Shown here in pieces: positions 1 to 8,778 of a DNA stretch of 54,829 nt (position 1 is the stretch's first letter; every line of letters begins with the position of its first letter). The stretch is from Igneacidithiobacillus copahuensis (GTDB lineage Bacteria; Pseudomonadota; Gammaproteobacteria; Acidithiobacillales; Acidithiobacillaceae). Location of the stretch: positions 1 through 54,829 of the forward strand of contig NZ_JAAXYO010000037.1 of the NCBI RefSeq assembly GCF_018854015.1. Direction: 5' to 3'. Below the pieces are notes generated by a model. That model had not been told where the DNA came from, did not search any database, and was given only the letters and a program-made list of their open reading frames with translations. The translations under genes and the position numbers were made by a program.

Positions 1-72
1 CCTTGCCTCTCTACTCTTCCAGGCGGACATTTCTAACGTGCCGAAAGCGGACATTACTAATTTGCTGCTACA
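1..72. mobile_element. Probable terminal end of an IS21-like insertion sequence
   Basis: Two near-identical 14-base units, GCGGACATTTCTAA and GCGGACATTACTAA, sit about 20 bp apart and are followed by a terminal CA at 71-72. Repeated GTCCGC-type sites close to a TG...CA terminus are typical of IS21-family ends. No transposase is visible because the element would lie to the left of the window. The family assignment rests on memory of IS21 ends and was not searched. Confidence 0.45.
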
Positions 73-169
73 GTTTGCACCCGGTGGCTGTCTATGGCGC
101 TGCCGCATCGGTATACTTTTGATCTAGCAACGCAAAGCCCAGGGGAATTTCGATGAAGCGGGATCTCGC

Positions 170-379
170 ATGAACCGCTCGGCAATCATGCAAACCTTGC
201 AAGTCCACGTGCCCAAGCTGCTGGCGATCTACGCCTTTGGTAGCCGCATCAGCGGCACGGCAAGGCCGGACAGCGACCTGGATCTGGCCGTTTTGCGCTG
301 TGTGGCGCAAGGCGGCTGGATCGAAGCGGCACTGGCTGACAGACTCAAGCGCATGGTGGGCTTTCGCCATTCCCAATGA
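170..379 (+). pseudogene. Collapsed MntA/HepT toxin-antitoxin remnant (nucleotidyltransferase N-terminus)
   Basis: The 69-residue reading frame starts with a minimal nucleotidyltransferase signature: FGSRISGTARPDSDLDLAVL has the GS motif followed by the DxD pair of MntA antitoxins. Immediately after it, the residues ADRLKRMVGFRH resemble the HEPN toxin HepT just before its usual RN-x-x-VH catalytic motif, but the frame stops there. The simplest reading is that an internal deletion fused the start of mntA to the middle of hepT and removed the toxin active site. Intact MntA is about 130-150 residues. It lies between an IS end and the pilin operon and is probably non-functional. Confidence 0.55.
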
Positions 380-537
380 ATGTCACGGTTCAGCAGCAGG
401 CAGATTCCCCCGCTGCAGAATCTGGCAATCTGTGTCGTTTCGACTATTTAGGCGTTCATGACATGGAAGGGGACCATGAGCGTGGCAGACATCGGAATGG
501 CGGAGGCAGCGAGGACGTGATCGCGGGGCAAGAGCGC

Positions 538-1074
538 ATGCGCGGCAGAGCCATGGGTTTCACTCTGGTGGAACTCATGATCCTCATCGCCATCATGGCC
601 ATCGTCGCCGCCGTTGCCATTCCCCAGTTCAACATCTGGATGGTGCGGGCGCGCATCCAGGGGGCCTCCGGACATCTGCAGCAGGATCTCGCCTGGGCGC
701 AGGGCTACGCGATCCGGTCGGGATATCCCGTGCAGGTGACCGTGGCCAGCGGGGGAGCTACTGGATGCTCCTGGACCATCACGCCAGCGGCTCCCAACGT
801 CTCGCAGTCAGTACCACAGATGCCGGTCGGCGCTTTCAGCAGCCGTTACCCCAACACCGTCTGCAATGTGCTGACCGGCAGCACCTTCAGCATCACCCCC
901 ACCGGCATGGTATACGGCTCGGCTAGTACCGTCTCCAGCGCCAATGTGACCTTTGGGACGGTGGGCAACGATGCGGCCAGCTACGGCTACTGGCTGGTAC
1001 AGCTCAGCGGCGCCGGCAACCTGCGCAACTGCGCCACCGCGTCCTCCACCAGCAGCGTGTGCACCCTCCAATGA
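538..1074 (+). CDS. FimT/GspH-type minor prepilin
   Basis: A type IV pilus minor pilin whose start is placed at the ATG giving a 7-residue leader, MRGRAMG, before the prepilin peptidase site G|FTLVEL. The glutamate at mature position 5 and the hydrophobic N-terminal helix (about residues 8-28) are present. The remainder is a Ser/Thr/Gly-rich globular domain with paired cysteines near the C-terminus, as in GspH/FimT proteins. A longer upstream frame exists, but it would give an unusually long, charged leader. It is the first gene of an overlapping operon with pilV, pilW, pilX and pilY1, which together initiate pilus assembly in the inner membrane. Confidence 0.85.
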   Translation: MRGRAMGFTLVELMILIAIMAIVAAVAIPQFNIWMVRARIQGASGHLQQDLAWAQGYAIRSGYPVQVTVASGGATGCSWTITPAAPNVSQSVPQMPVGAFSSRYPNTVCNVLTGSTFSITPTGMVYGSASTVSSANVTFGTVGNDAASYGYWLVQLSGAGNLRNCATASSTSSVCTLQ

Positions 1075-1529
1075 ACGCCAAGACGCCCAGCCAAGCGCAG
1101 CAGACAACCCTAGCCCAGCGTCAACAGGGCCTGACCCTGATCGAGGCAATGGTCGCCCTCGCCATCTTTGCCATTGGTTCCCTGGGAATCATTGGCCTCT
1201 TTCTGAACAGTTTCAGTATGTCGGCCCAGAACCAGAACCTCACCTCCGGCTTCGAGATCGCTCAAAGTGCTGTAGGCGTGTTACGAGCCAATGGGGCGAA
1301 CGCCTTGAATCTGAATGGCGCCACCGCGAGCGCCAGCTCGGCCAGTAACTCCTTGCTGGCACCGGTGTCTTCGGTGATGAGCGCCTACGGGATGCCTCCG
1401 CAGGCGTCGGTTACCATTATTGTCGCAACCACCATAACTGGTGCCAACCTGTGCCCCTGCAATGCAACGGTAACCGTGAGCTGGGGTAATGGCGCCAGCT
1501 ATCAAACCCAAACCATCGTGGGATACTGA
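1071..1529 (+). CDS. pilV: Type IV pilus minor pilin PilV
   Basis: A 152-residue prepilin with a 20-odd residue leader and cleavage motif QG|LTLIEAMVALAIFAIGSL. The LIEAMVA form of the N-terminal helix is typical of PilV. The ATG start overlaps the stop codon of the upstream pilin gene (ATGA), which indicates translational coupling. The C-terminal part contains a closely spaced cysteine pair (CPC). In the type IV pilus, PilV joins PilW, PilX and FimT-like pilins in the priming complex that carries PilY1. Confidence 0.85.
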   Translation: MNAKTPSQAQQTTLAQRQQGLTLIEAMVALAIFAIGSLGIIGLFLNSFSMSAQNQNLTSGFEIAQSAVGVLRANGANALNLNGATASASSASNSLLAPVSSVMSAYGMPPQASVTIIVATTITGANLCPCNATVTVSWGNGASYQTQTIVGY

Positions 1530-1530
1530 C

Positions 1531-2673
1531 ATGAGAGCGACCAAGGAATTCCTTGCAACCAACGCAGATCGCCAGCTTGGTCTCTCACTGGTCGAGCTGC
1601 TGGTGGCGCTGGTGGTGGTGGGCCTGCTGTCCACGGCGGTCTTCAGCTTCTTTTTGCACACCAGCCAGGGCGTCAGCCAGCAATCCGCCAATGGAGAAAT
1701 GTGGCAACGGGGCCGCAATGCCATGGCCATCATGCGCCAGGCCATCGAGTCGGCGGGCTATGGGCTGCCGAGCTACAGTCAGTGTCCTAACGGGGTGGTG
1801 GGGGTCAAATATCCCAACGCTGGAGCAATGCTTGCGATAACCGCTTCGGCACAAAGCTCCGGCTACGTTCCGTCTGGAATCTCGACCTACTCGTTCAGCA
1901 CCGTCATAGGAGGTGGCAGCTTTGGTGGCGCTCCCGCAACGACTGTTGTTGGATATTCAGGGCACTCCAACGGTAATTCCGAAAATATTAATGTCACCAA
2001 TGCCAAGCCACTAAATAACTGCGACTTTTCTTTAATTGTACCTCAAGGAGGCGGGACATGTCTGATCGGTCAAATAACCAATATAACCGGCGGCACAAGT
2101 AACAAAGTTGGTTTTAATTCCGGAAACAATTGCGGCTCGCAAATAAACCCAACGCAAATTTTCACATTGCCCGCCGGAACAGCTACTGCGCCATCTATAA
2201 GTGGCGCAAGCCTGTACGATCTGGGCTCCCATGATTTTCTCTTTGAGCAATTCCAGATCATGGAAAGCCCCGCAGGCAGCACGCCCACGCTCTATATGAC
2301 CCAATATACGGGAGCGCCGGCAGTAGCGCCGGCAGTAGCGCCGGCGCCACAGCCTCTGGCGAGCGGTGTCGTCGATATTCAGATGCAGTATGGGCTGGGG
2401 ACCAATGGCAGCGTGCAGAACTGGGTAGCACCAGAGAATTATACGCCAAGCGCTACGCAATCCATTGTCGCTGTGCAGTTGGCCATGCTGATCCGTAGTA
2501 CCCAGTACCTGCCCAATAGTTTGAGCCCCGCCAGCTTCAACATCCTCGGCCAAATCTATAACGTGCCCACCGTCAATGGTCCCGGCTGTCTACAGGGGAA
2601 CTGCCGGCACTACGAGTATCATCTCTTTCAAAGCATCATTCCCGTGCGCAATGGGATCTGGGGGAGCGAGTGA
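1531..2673 (+). CDS. pilW: Type IV pilus minor pilin PilW
   Basis: A 380-residue PilW-like prepilin with cleavage motif LG|LSLVELLVALVVVGLLST and the conserved mature glutamate. Its length and the large C-terminal beta-rich domain match PilW. The ATG lies one base after the pilV stop codon. Around residue 265 the protein has a short in-frame repeat (APAVAPAVAPAP) produced by a tandem 12-base DNA repeat at about 2314-2343. This could vary in copy number without shifting the frame. It acts with PilV and PilX in the priming complex. Confidence 0.85.
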   Translation: MRATKEFLATNADRQLGLSLVELLVALVVVGLLSTAVFSFFLHTSQGVSQQSANGEMWQRGRNAMAIMRQAIESAGYGLPSYSQCPNGVVGVKYPNAGAMLAITASAQSSGYVPSGISTYSFSTVIGGGSFGGAPATTVVGYSGHSNGNSENINVTNAKPLNNCDFSLIVPQGGGTCLIGQITNITGGTSNKVGFNSGNNCGSQINPTQIFTLPAGTATAPSISGASLYDLGSHDFLFEQFQIMESPAGSTPTLYMTQYTGAPAVAPAVAPAPQPLASGVVDIQMQYGLGTNGSVQNWVAPENYTPSATQSIVAVQLAMLIRSTQYLPNSLSPASFNILGQIYNVPTVNGPGCLQGNCRHYEYHLFQSIIPVRNGIWGSE

Positions 2674-3206
2674 AGCCGCAGAATAAAGCAATCGGAGAAC
2701 CGCTCCCCAAAGACGACACCGCACAGCGGGAGCAAGGCGCCATCCTGCTCATTGTGCTGGTCCTGATCTTTGCCGTCACGCTGGCGGTCATGGCCTATCT
2801 CTACCTCAACAAAAACAATACCCTGATCGCCAGCAATCTGGCGGTGCAAAACGCCGCGCAGGAGGCAACGGATGCAGGGCTCCATAAGGTACAAAATCTT
2901 TTGGCTACGGTTCCCAATCCGCCTCCGTCGAGCATATCTCCCTGGTATGTTGCGCCCACAAGCTCAGGCACGCCACCAACAGCTCCACTGGCCAGCTTTT
3001 GGCAATCCTGTGCTTCTGCCAATACTTGCGGAAAAACCACGGTAGCCTACGGCCCTTATCATTTTATTGTTAATTACGTCGTGTATCCCTTAGGACCAAA
3101 TGCCCAGAACAATGGCTATTATTACGTAACCTACATTCATTCCTCGAATGCAAATGGTGGCGGCCTGGGGGTCACGATCGAAGCAACGCTGGAGAATACC
3201 CAATGA
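2670..3206 (+). CDS. pilX: Type IV pilus assembly protein PilX
   Basis: A 178-residue protein that starts at a GTG overlapping the pilW stop (GTGA), preceded by a GGGGGAGCGA ribosome-binding site. The N-terminus, EQGAILLIVLVLIFAVTLAV, is the PilX-type hydrophobic helix (Gln-Gly-Ala cleavage context rather than FTLxE). The C-terminal domain has two cysteines. Its place between pilW and pilY1 is the standard operon order, and PilX promotes pilus aggregation and PilY1 incorporation in known systems. Confidence 0.8.
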   Translation: MKPQNKAIGEPLPKDDTAQREQGAILLIVLVLIFAVTLAVMAYLYLNKNNTLIASNLAVQNAAQEATDAGLHKVQNLLATVPNPPPSSISPWYVAPTSSGTPPTAPLASFWQSCASANTCGKTTVAYGPYHFIVNYVVYPLGPNAQNNGYYYVTYIHSSNANGGGLGVTIEATLENTQ

Positions 3207-6200
3207 TATTCCATAAATATCGGAAAATTATTTCCGTGGTATTGGCAATTACCACCCCGCTGCTTCCCCTCAGCGCCTGGGCTGCACCGCAGCAAACTGG
3301 CGTTACAATTAATAATATCCCGGTTGGCGATCAACCGCAGGTAATGATCATTATCGATAATTCGCAGGGAATGGCGGGGGTCGTAAAAGATCCGAACACC
3401 GGCCTCTCCGGAGCCATCATGACCGGATCTGGCATCGTTGCGGAAAATAACTCCTCAGCATCCCCAGTAAATTATAACGCGACAACTTTTCCGCCTATTG
3501 CCTATGGCACAAAAAATAGCTCGGTGCCATATACAGTAGCTTGTGGTACGACGGGATTGACCGCCGCAGCACAAAGCACCTGCTCCACTGTTAAGGGACT
3601 TTATAGTGGAAAGCAAACAATATATATTGATAACTCTCCATCGATGCTCAATGCTGCGAAAGAGGCAGTAAGCACTCTTCTCAACAGTTCCTACTACAGC
3701 CAGAACATTCAGTTCGGACTTGAAGACTATGCGTATTCTGGGAGCCTAACCGACCGCTATTCTTCAATTTATTACATGTTTGACAATGGATTTTCCACTA
3801 GCTCATTTTCCAGTAGCTTACCTAAAACAGGAACTTTTGGAGAAGACTATGTAATCAATCCTTGCTGGAATAACAGCTCTGGATCATGTCAAAATATCGC
3901 ACAGTATTTAGGGTATAACAATTATTACTATATAAATAATGGATGGCAATATTATCCATATACAAGCTCGCCAAGCTACAAGGATCAGTATCTCATCATA
4001 TCCGACAGCAGCGACAACCCCATGATCAATAGCGTGCTATACTCTAGCAGCTATACTGCCAATAACTTATATTACAATTATCAAGGAACTTATAATTACA
4101 ATCTAACAAACTATTCACAACAGTTGACCTATCCAAACACTTCTCCATATGCAGTTTATAACTCCTCAACATATAACGGTTATGGAATGACAGTCGGGCC
4201 ATCTAATCCTGGCTACTTAACACAAACCCCACAAGTTTTTACAGCCGCACGCGGTTATGCGTTTTTTGGTACCACAGTAATATCGCAAACATCGAGTACC
4301 TTACAAGGGAATATTATCGCTCCGGTTGCCTCCGCCGCTGTCAGCAATGGGTTGATTCAGCAAGCAATACAACCGGCTCCGCTCATCTCACCAGCAAGCA
4401 ACTTTAACTACAATCAGGCGGGAGTTCCGATTGAAGCCGGAGCTGGTCATACCCCCATGGCAGGGGCCTTCCAGACTGCTCTGAAATACTTCCAAAGCAC
4501 GGCCAACAGTTATGGTGGACAACCAACTCCCCCTCAGACTTGTGGACAAAAATATGTAATTTTGATTACCAATGGGCAGCCGACTCAGGGACTTAAAGGC
4601 AGTTTATACCCTCCTCTAGGCAGCCAAGCTGCCGACACTTTTAACACTGCAAACCCTTCTACATTTACCGCAGTTACTGCGAGTACCGTAAGCACGTCTG
4701 CTGATTCCAACAACGCGGCAGTGGAGGCTATACAGCAGGTTGCCAATCTATACTCCAAGGGTATAAAAACGTATGTTTTGGGGGTGGGGTCGGCTGTCAA
4801 TCCCACAGCGGCAGGCTCAAGTAGTCAAAACGCAGAAGCCGCGCAAGGGAATATTGTCCTTAATGCAATGGCTCAGGCTGGCGGCACTGGAAGCGTCTAT
4901 GCCGCGACCGACTCGTCCCAGGTATTGACTGCGTTGCAGGCGATACTCGGAAATATCCTGAATAACACCGTTACCGCCCCCATCGCTGCGACGGCAACAG
5001 TAAATAATAATTCAGTGGAATTGGTGGCGGAAAATGTGAACAGTAGTCAGGGGCAGGGGAATTTGTTTGCATTTCCTTTCTCGGCAAGTGGCGTCACAGC
5101 TACGGCAACGTCGCAGGCCAAGTGGGATGCCAATTCGGTATATTCCGCTGCCGTTTCCTCTAATAACGTGCCGTTTTATACCACAGCGCCGACTTCTTCT
5201 AGTGGCTCCATCGTTTCCGGCGCAGCCATTCCTCTCGCTCAGGCTGCCTCCTCGTATCCCAGTGCCTTCGGGTCTTCCTTACCGACAGGCCTGACGGCCT
5301 CCACGATTGCGTCCTACACCATCAATCCTTCGGTAGGCACAACAGGCGCTTACCTTGGGGGACGGGCAGCTAACTGGTACATTGGATTGCCAACTACCAG
5401 CGCTCCCATCATTGTGACACCACCCGACAACGGTACTTTGCTCTCCGCAAGCGGAAGCACTAGCAGCTACGGAAAATTTGTTTCGGGGCACTCTTCTCGT
5501 AGTAACCTTGCGGTTTTTTCCAGTAATAGCGGTGTGCTGTATGGCATAAGTTATGATGCCTCTACTGGAGGGAGTCAGTCACTCACCTGGGCGTGGACAC
5601 CTTACGGGTTACTCAATCAACTACAGTATTATGGAACTTTCTGGCGCGGCCAAAGCATGAACGGTGGATTCCAGAGCATTGACGCGACTGATGGATCTGG
5701 AAATTGGCATACGTATATAGTCGGTAGTGCCGAGAACGGTGGCATTCTCTACGATCTACAGCTTAGCGGAACGAACACGGCCAATTTGGCAAATGTGGTA
5801 TTTGAAGATGACCTTGGGCCGTCCTACTCCCAGCCTCTTACTCAAGCCCCGGTATTTTACCAGAACACGAACTCCTCTTCGTCTAGCTTTGGTCAGGCGT
5901 GGGCGCTCTGGGTGTTGAATCAGGAGAATGGCGGGGCAACGACCAGCTATCTCGTCGGCGTGAATGTAGGAACCGGACAAACGTTTCAAGACCAGTTGCC
6001 GTTCGACGCCACCAGCGCATTGAGCATCGATTCCAGCAACAATATTTATCTGGGTGATGCAAACGGCTATGTCTATGAAATGCCGGTAACCAATATTTCG
6101 CAAGTTTCCGGTACTTCTTCCAGCACCACCGCCAACATCTCGTCTTCTGCTTTTCCCGCGGTCATCACGCAAGCGAGCTTTGGGTCTACTACATCCACTG

Positions 6201-6784
6201 GCCCCGCGTCATTCGCTCCCTGGGCGAGCAGTTCACCTGGGCTGAGCTCGGTTGCTCAATACATGACCGTGAGTTTCTACCTCGGCAGCACTTATCTCAC
6301 GGTGCAAGGCAGTAACGGCTTTACGGTGTTCCAACTCCAGGGCAGCAACTGGATCGCACAGTGGGCGGCATACACGGGTGGCTCTACGGTATACGTACAA
6401 AACGGCACGAACTCTACCGTGACCGCGTTACCATCCGACGGGGTCATCTCTGCGCCAGTTGCAATTAACAACGGAGCTATCATTGTGCCTGTCACTGTCA
6501 GCCCTCCCGCTGGTACATGCGGAAACTCTTCGGCCTACTATTACCTCTATAAGCTCAACAATGGTGCATTCCCATCGGGTGTGTTCGTCACCTCTGGTGG
6601 CACAGCCTATACGGGTGCCATACTTATAGGCTACGGTACGGCCTACACGCCCACGATCATGAGCTTCGGTGGGAAGACGCTGATTCAGTCGTCTGCAGGC
6701 ATTCCACCAACCGGGGGACAGTTCCCGGCGTTTTACCAAAATGGCTCCACTGTGCGGGTGGTTGGATGGCGCGTTCTCAACTAG
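3203..6784 (+). CDS. pilY1: Type IV pilus tip adhesin PilY1
   Basis: A 1193-residue secreted protein with a signal peptide ending near LPLSAWA (about residue 28). An N-terminal von Willebrand factor A-like region carries DNSQG (about residue 53) and a fuller metal-site motif DNSPS (about residue 143), plus an AGHTPMAG threonine segment. The usual VLITDG aspartate is replaced in VILITNG. Between about residues 230 and 340 is a Tyr/Asn/Ser-rich insert. The C-terminal third is the PilY1 beta-propeller, with a candidate calcium loop DSSNNIYLGD near residue 943. The start codon overlaps the pilX stop (ATGA). It should act at the pilus tip in adhesion, mechanosensing and control of retraction. Confidence 0.85.
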   Translation: MIFHKYRKIISVVLAITTPLLPLSAWAAPQQTGVTINNIPVGDQPQVMIIIDNSQGMAGVVKDPNTGLSGAIMTGSGIVAENNSSASPVNYNATTFPPIAYGTKNSSVPYTVACGTTGLTAAAQSTCSTVKGLYSGKQTIYIDNSPSMLNAAKEAVSTLLNSSYYSQNIQFGLEDYAYSGSLTDRYSSIYYMFDNGFSTSSFSSSLPKTGTFGEDYVINPCWNNSSGSCQNIAQYLGYNNYYYINNGWQYYPYTSSPSYKDQYLIISDSSDNPMINSVLYSSSYTANNLYYNYQGTYNYNLTNYSQQLTYPNTSPYAVYNSSTYNGYGMTVGPSNPGYLTQTPQVFTAARGYAFFGTTVISQTSSTLQGNIIAPVASAAVSNGLIQQAIQPAPLISPASNFNYNQAGVPIEAGAGHTPMAGAFQTALKYFQSTANSYGGQPTPPQTCGQKYVILITNGQPTQGLKGSLYPPLGSQAADTFNTANPSTFTAVTASTVSTSADSNNAAVEAIQQVANLYSKGIKTYVLGVGSAVNPTAAGSSSQNAEAAQGNIVLNAMAQAGGTGSVYAATDSSQVLTALQAILGNILNNTVTAPIAATATVNNNSVELVAENVNSSQGQGNLFAFPFSASGVTATATSQAKWDANSVYSAAVSSNNVPFYTTAPTSSSGSIVSGAAIPLAQAASSYPSAFGSSLPTGLTASTIASYTINPSVGTTGAYLGGRAANWYIGLPTTSAPIIVTPPDNGTLLSASGSTSSYGKFVSGHSSRSNLAVFSSNSGVLYGISYDASTGGSQSLTWAWTPYGLLNQLQYYGTFWRGQSMNGGFQSIDATDGSGNWHTYIVGSAENGGILYDLQLSGTNTANLANVVFEDDLGPSYSQPLTQAPVFYQNTNSSSSSFGQAWALWVLNQENGGATTSYLVGVNVGTGQTFQDQLPFDATSALSIDSSNNIYLGDANGYVYEMPVTNISQVSGTSSSTTANISSSAFPAVITQASFGSTTSTGPASFAPWASSSPGLSSVAQYMTVSFYLGSTYLTVQGSNGFTVFQLQGSNWIAQWAAYTGGSTVYVQNGTNSTVTALPSDGVISAPVAINNGAIIVPVTVSPPAGTCGNSSAYYYLYKLNNGAFPSGVFVTSGGTAYTGAILIGYGTAYTPTIMSFGGKTLIQSSAGIPPTGGQFPAFYQNGSTVRVVGWRVLN

Positions 6785-7289
6785 GCCCGTCGCCTGGCGC
6801 CTGGTGCTGACGCAATGATGGGTATCCTGCTAGCGGAAGCGCCAGAGGACACCTCGCCCGAGAACTGCCGGAAGCGGTTAGCTCGCGCGGCGTGCCCCTG
6901 AGATTTATGCTCGCGATGCAGTCGCTTTGTGCCGGGAAGAACGCCGCTCGGCGAGCGGTTATGCTTAGACCGCCCTGTCAGGCCACCTGAATGATCTGAT
7001 TCAGGATGCCGCACACCTGTCCAAAAACGGCATCCGATACGGTTTTCATCGGATGAGGGGCTGCCTGCCTTGCCCTCCAGTCAAAGGACTTTGGTTGATG
7101 GCACAGAATGAAACTGGTTTTCCCTGCCTTCCGCCTAGAGGCAAGGCCCGCAGCAATCGCGAATGGGTTGGGAGAAGGCTGGGAAGCCTACACCCGAAGC
7201 CTCACAGAGGAAGCGCTTTGGGTTTTGGTCTGATCAAAGCAGGGTGCCGAAAAAGAAGCTGGAGAGACAATCTCCATTTGTTGCTTTAT
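6785..7289. other. Intergenic region between pilY1 and the ICE attachment site
   Basis: About 500 bp in which I see no convincing gene on either strand. It holds one strong inverted repeat (7031-7055). It is chromosomal sequence that originally followed the 3' end of the target tRNA gene. Confidence 0.5.
7031..7055. terminator. Inverted repeat, possible transcription terminator
   Basis: CATCCGAT and ATCGGATG form a perfect 8-bp stem around a 9-base loop that contains TTTT. There is no U-run after the stem on the plus strand, so it is only a weak candidate for ending the pil operon about 250 bp downstream of pilY1. Confidence 0.3.
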
Positions 7290-7337
7290 TGGTGGCGCTT
7301 CAGGGACTCGAACCCCGGACACGCGGATTATGATTTG
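7290..7337 (-). other. ICE attachment site: 3' half of a tRNA gene with CAU anticodon
   Basis: Read on the minus strand, the sequence runs from an anticodon loop ATCATAA (anticodon CAT) through TCCGC and the T-arm CGGGG-TTCGAGT-CCCTG. It ends with the acceptor strand AAGCGCC, discriminator A and encoded CCA. The expected 5' half (acceptor GGCGCTT, D-arm, 5' anticodon stem) is absent on the higher-coordinate side. A 3' tRNA fragment beside a tyrosine integrase is the usual att repeat left by integration into a tRNA gene. The CAU anticodon fits elongator Met or Ile2. The intact copy is not in this window. Confidence 0.8.
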
Positions 7338-7587
7338 AAGAATAACACACAAATAAACAACAGACTGCGGCGTACCCGCTTGTTCTGCTTTGTTATTGTC
7401 TGTCGGCAATCATCCGCCGAGGTAGGGGGTTTCTGCGCCTTCTGAGGATATTTACACGCCTCGGGCAACCTGCCACTGACCAAGGGATTTGTGGTTTTCT
7501 GGTCTCTGGGTTAGTACCCCCTTTCTCTCTTGATAGCTCCTCCGTCGCCCGGCACCATTGCGCTATACCAAGATGGTGAGGCGATCC
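7338..7587. other. ICE end: noncoding region upstream of the integrase
   Basis: About 250 bp between the tRNA fragment and the integrase start. Several related short words (TTGTTCTG, TTGTTATTGTCTG, CAACAGACTG) lie at about 7358-7402 and could be integrase arm-type sites. GAGGCGATCC just before 7588 is the ribosome-binding site that decides the integrase start. No gene was recognised. Confidence 0.4.
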
Positions 7588-8778
7588 ATGGCATCCGTAT
7601 TCCAAAGCGGCAAGTTCTGGCGTGCCCAGGTACGCAGAAGAGGCTACCCATCGCTTTCCGCTACCTTTGACACCAAGCGGGAAGCCCTACAGTGGGCCGC
7701 ACAGGTCGAAGCCCGCCTGGAAACCCAGACACCCGCCCAAGTCTACAAAAAAGTGGAAGTCCGGGAACTCACCCTGAAAGCCGCTTTTGAACGGTATACG
7801 CGGGAGATCTTGCCCTCCAAGGCACCGCGCACGTCCAGGAGGGAACATTCCCTCATCCAGTGGTGGTCACGCAGCCTGTGGCAGGCGGTTCCACTCCCCA
7901 ATCTCGACGGTCCACAGGTGGCCCAAGCCATCCGTGCCATGGAGAAAGAGAACCGCTCGGCAAACACCATCCGCCTCATGCTGGCTGTGCTCTCGCACCT
8001 GTACACCATCGCGAGAAAGGAATGGGGCTACGTCGATCTCATCAACCCGGTTGAACTGGTCCGCAAGCCTCGCCTGCCCGAAGGCCGGGACCGGCGCTTC
8101 GTTGGCAACGAGGAAGAACGCCTGTTGGAGGCTTGCGCCAGTAAGAACCCGGAGCTTGCCGATTTCGTGATTGTCGCTCTGGAGACCGCGATGCGTCAGG
8201 GAGAGGTTTTTACCCTGACCTGGGACCGCATATCCTTCACCGACCACACCATCAAACTTCCCCCAGAACTGACCAAGACCCGCAAGGGTCGGATGGTGCC
8301 CCTCTCCGAACGGGCAGAAGAGGCCTTGAAACGACAGAACGCTCGCTGCAACGGACATGGCAACCGCGTGTGGACCTACGCCACTCAGGATGGCGTCCGG
8401 GCCTCATTTTTCAAAGCGGTCAAGGTGGCTGGCCTCGAGGACTTCCACTTCCACGATCTGCGCCATGAGGCCACCAGCAGGTTCTTCGAGCGGGGGCTGA
8501 ATGCGGCGGTTGTGCAGGGCATCACGGGCCACAAAACTGCCCAGATGTTGGCCCGGTACACCCATCTGAGCGGGAAATCCCTGGTGGCGGCCGTGCGGGG
8601 AGCAGATCCAGCTAACGGTGTTTCACCCTCGCGGGAGCCTTCCCCGTCACCTTCGACTATCCACCCTCAACGTTTCTGCACCCATTGCGGTACCGCCCTC
8701 GCTCCCCAGCACCGATTCTGCGGGGGGTGTGGAAAACCCAACACTTTCGGCTCTCATCACGTAAAGGAAGGCGCATGA
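7588..8778 (+). CDS. int: Tyrosine recombinase (ICE integrase) with C-terminal zinc ribbon
   Basis: A 396-residue phage-type integrase that should integrate and excise the element at the adjacent tRNA site. The catalytic set is visible: Arg in TAMRQGE (about residue 203), HDLRH (about 290), GHK, and the nucleophile Tyr in ARYTHL (about 325). The N-terminus carries an AP2-like arm-binding segment (FWRAQVRRRGYPSLSATF) and a SAM-like core-binding domain. After the catalytic domain comes an unusual extension with FCTHCG and FCGGCG, two CxxC knuckles of a zinc ribbon. The start at 7588 is preferred because GAGG lies 6 bases upstream; ATG 7573 and TTG 7558 are alternatives. Its stop overlaps the next gene (ATGA). 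Confidence 0.9.
   Translation: MASVFQSGKFWRAQVRRRGYPSLSATFDTKREALQWAAQVEARLETQTPAQVYKKVEVRELTLKAAFERYTREILPSKAPRTSRREHSLIQWWSRSLWQAVPLPNLDGPQVAQAIRAMEKENRSANTIRLMLAVLSHLYTIARKEWGYVDLINPVELVRKPRLPEGRDRRFVGNEEERLLEACASKNPELADFVIVALETAMRQGEVFTLTWDRISFTDHTIKLPPELTKTRKGRMVPLSERAEEALKRQNARCNGHGNRVWTYATQDGVRASFFKAVKVAGLEDFHFHDLRHEATSRFFERGLNAAVVQGITGHKTAQMLARYTHLSGKSLVAAVRGADPANGVSPSREPSPSPSTIHPQRFCTHCGTALAPQHRFCGGCGKPNTFGSHHVKEGA

Noticed and set aside
376..537. Upstream extension of the first pilin reading frame
   Set aside because: It would give a 60-residue charged leader before the prepilin peptidase site; the short 7-residue leader from 538 fits the family.
6781..7014. 77-residue minus-strand frame after pilY1
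   Set aside because: Arg/Ser/Gly-rich with no ribosome-binding site or recognisable motif; treated as noncoding.
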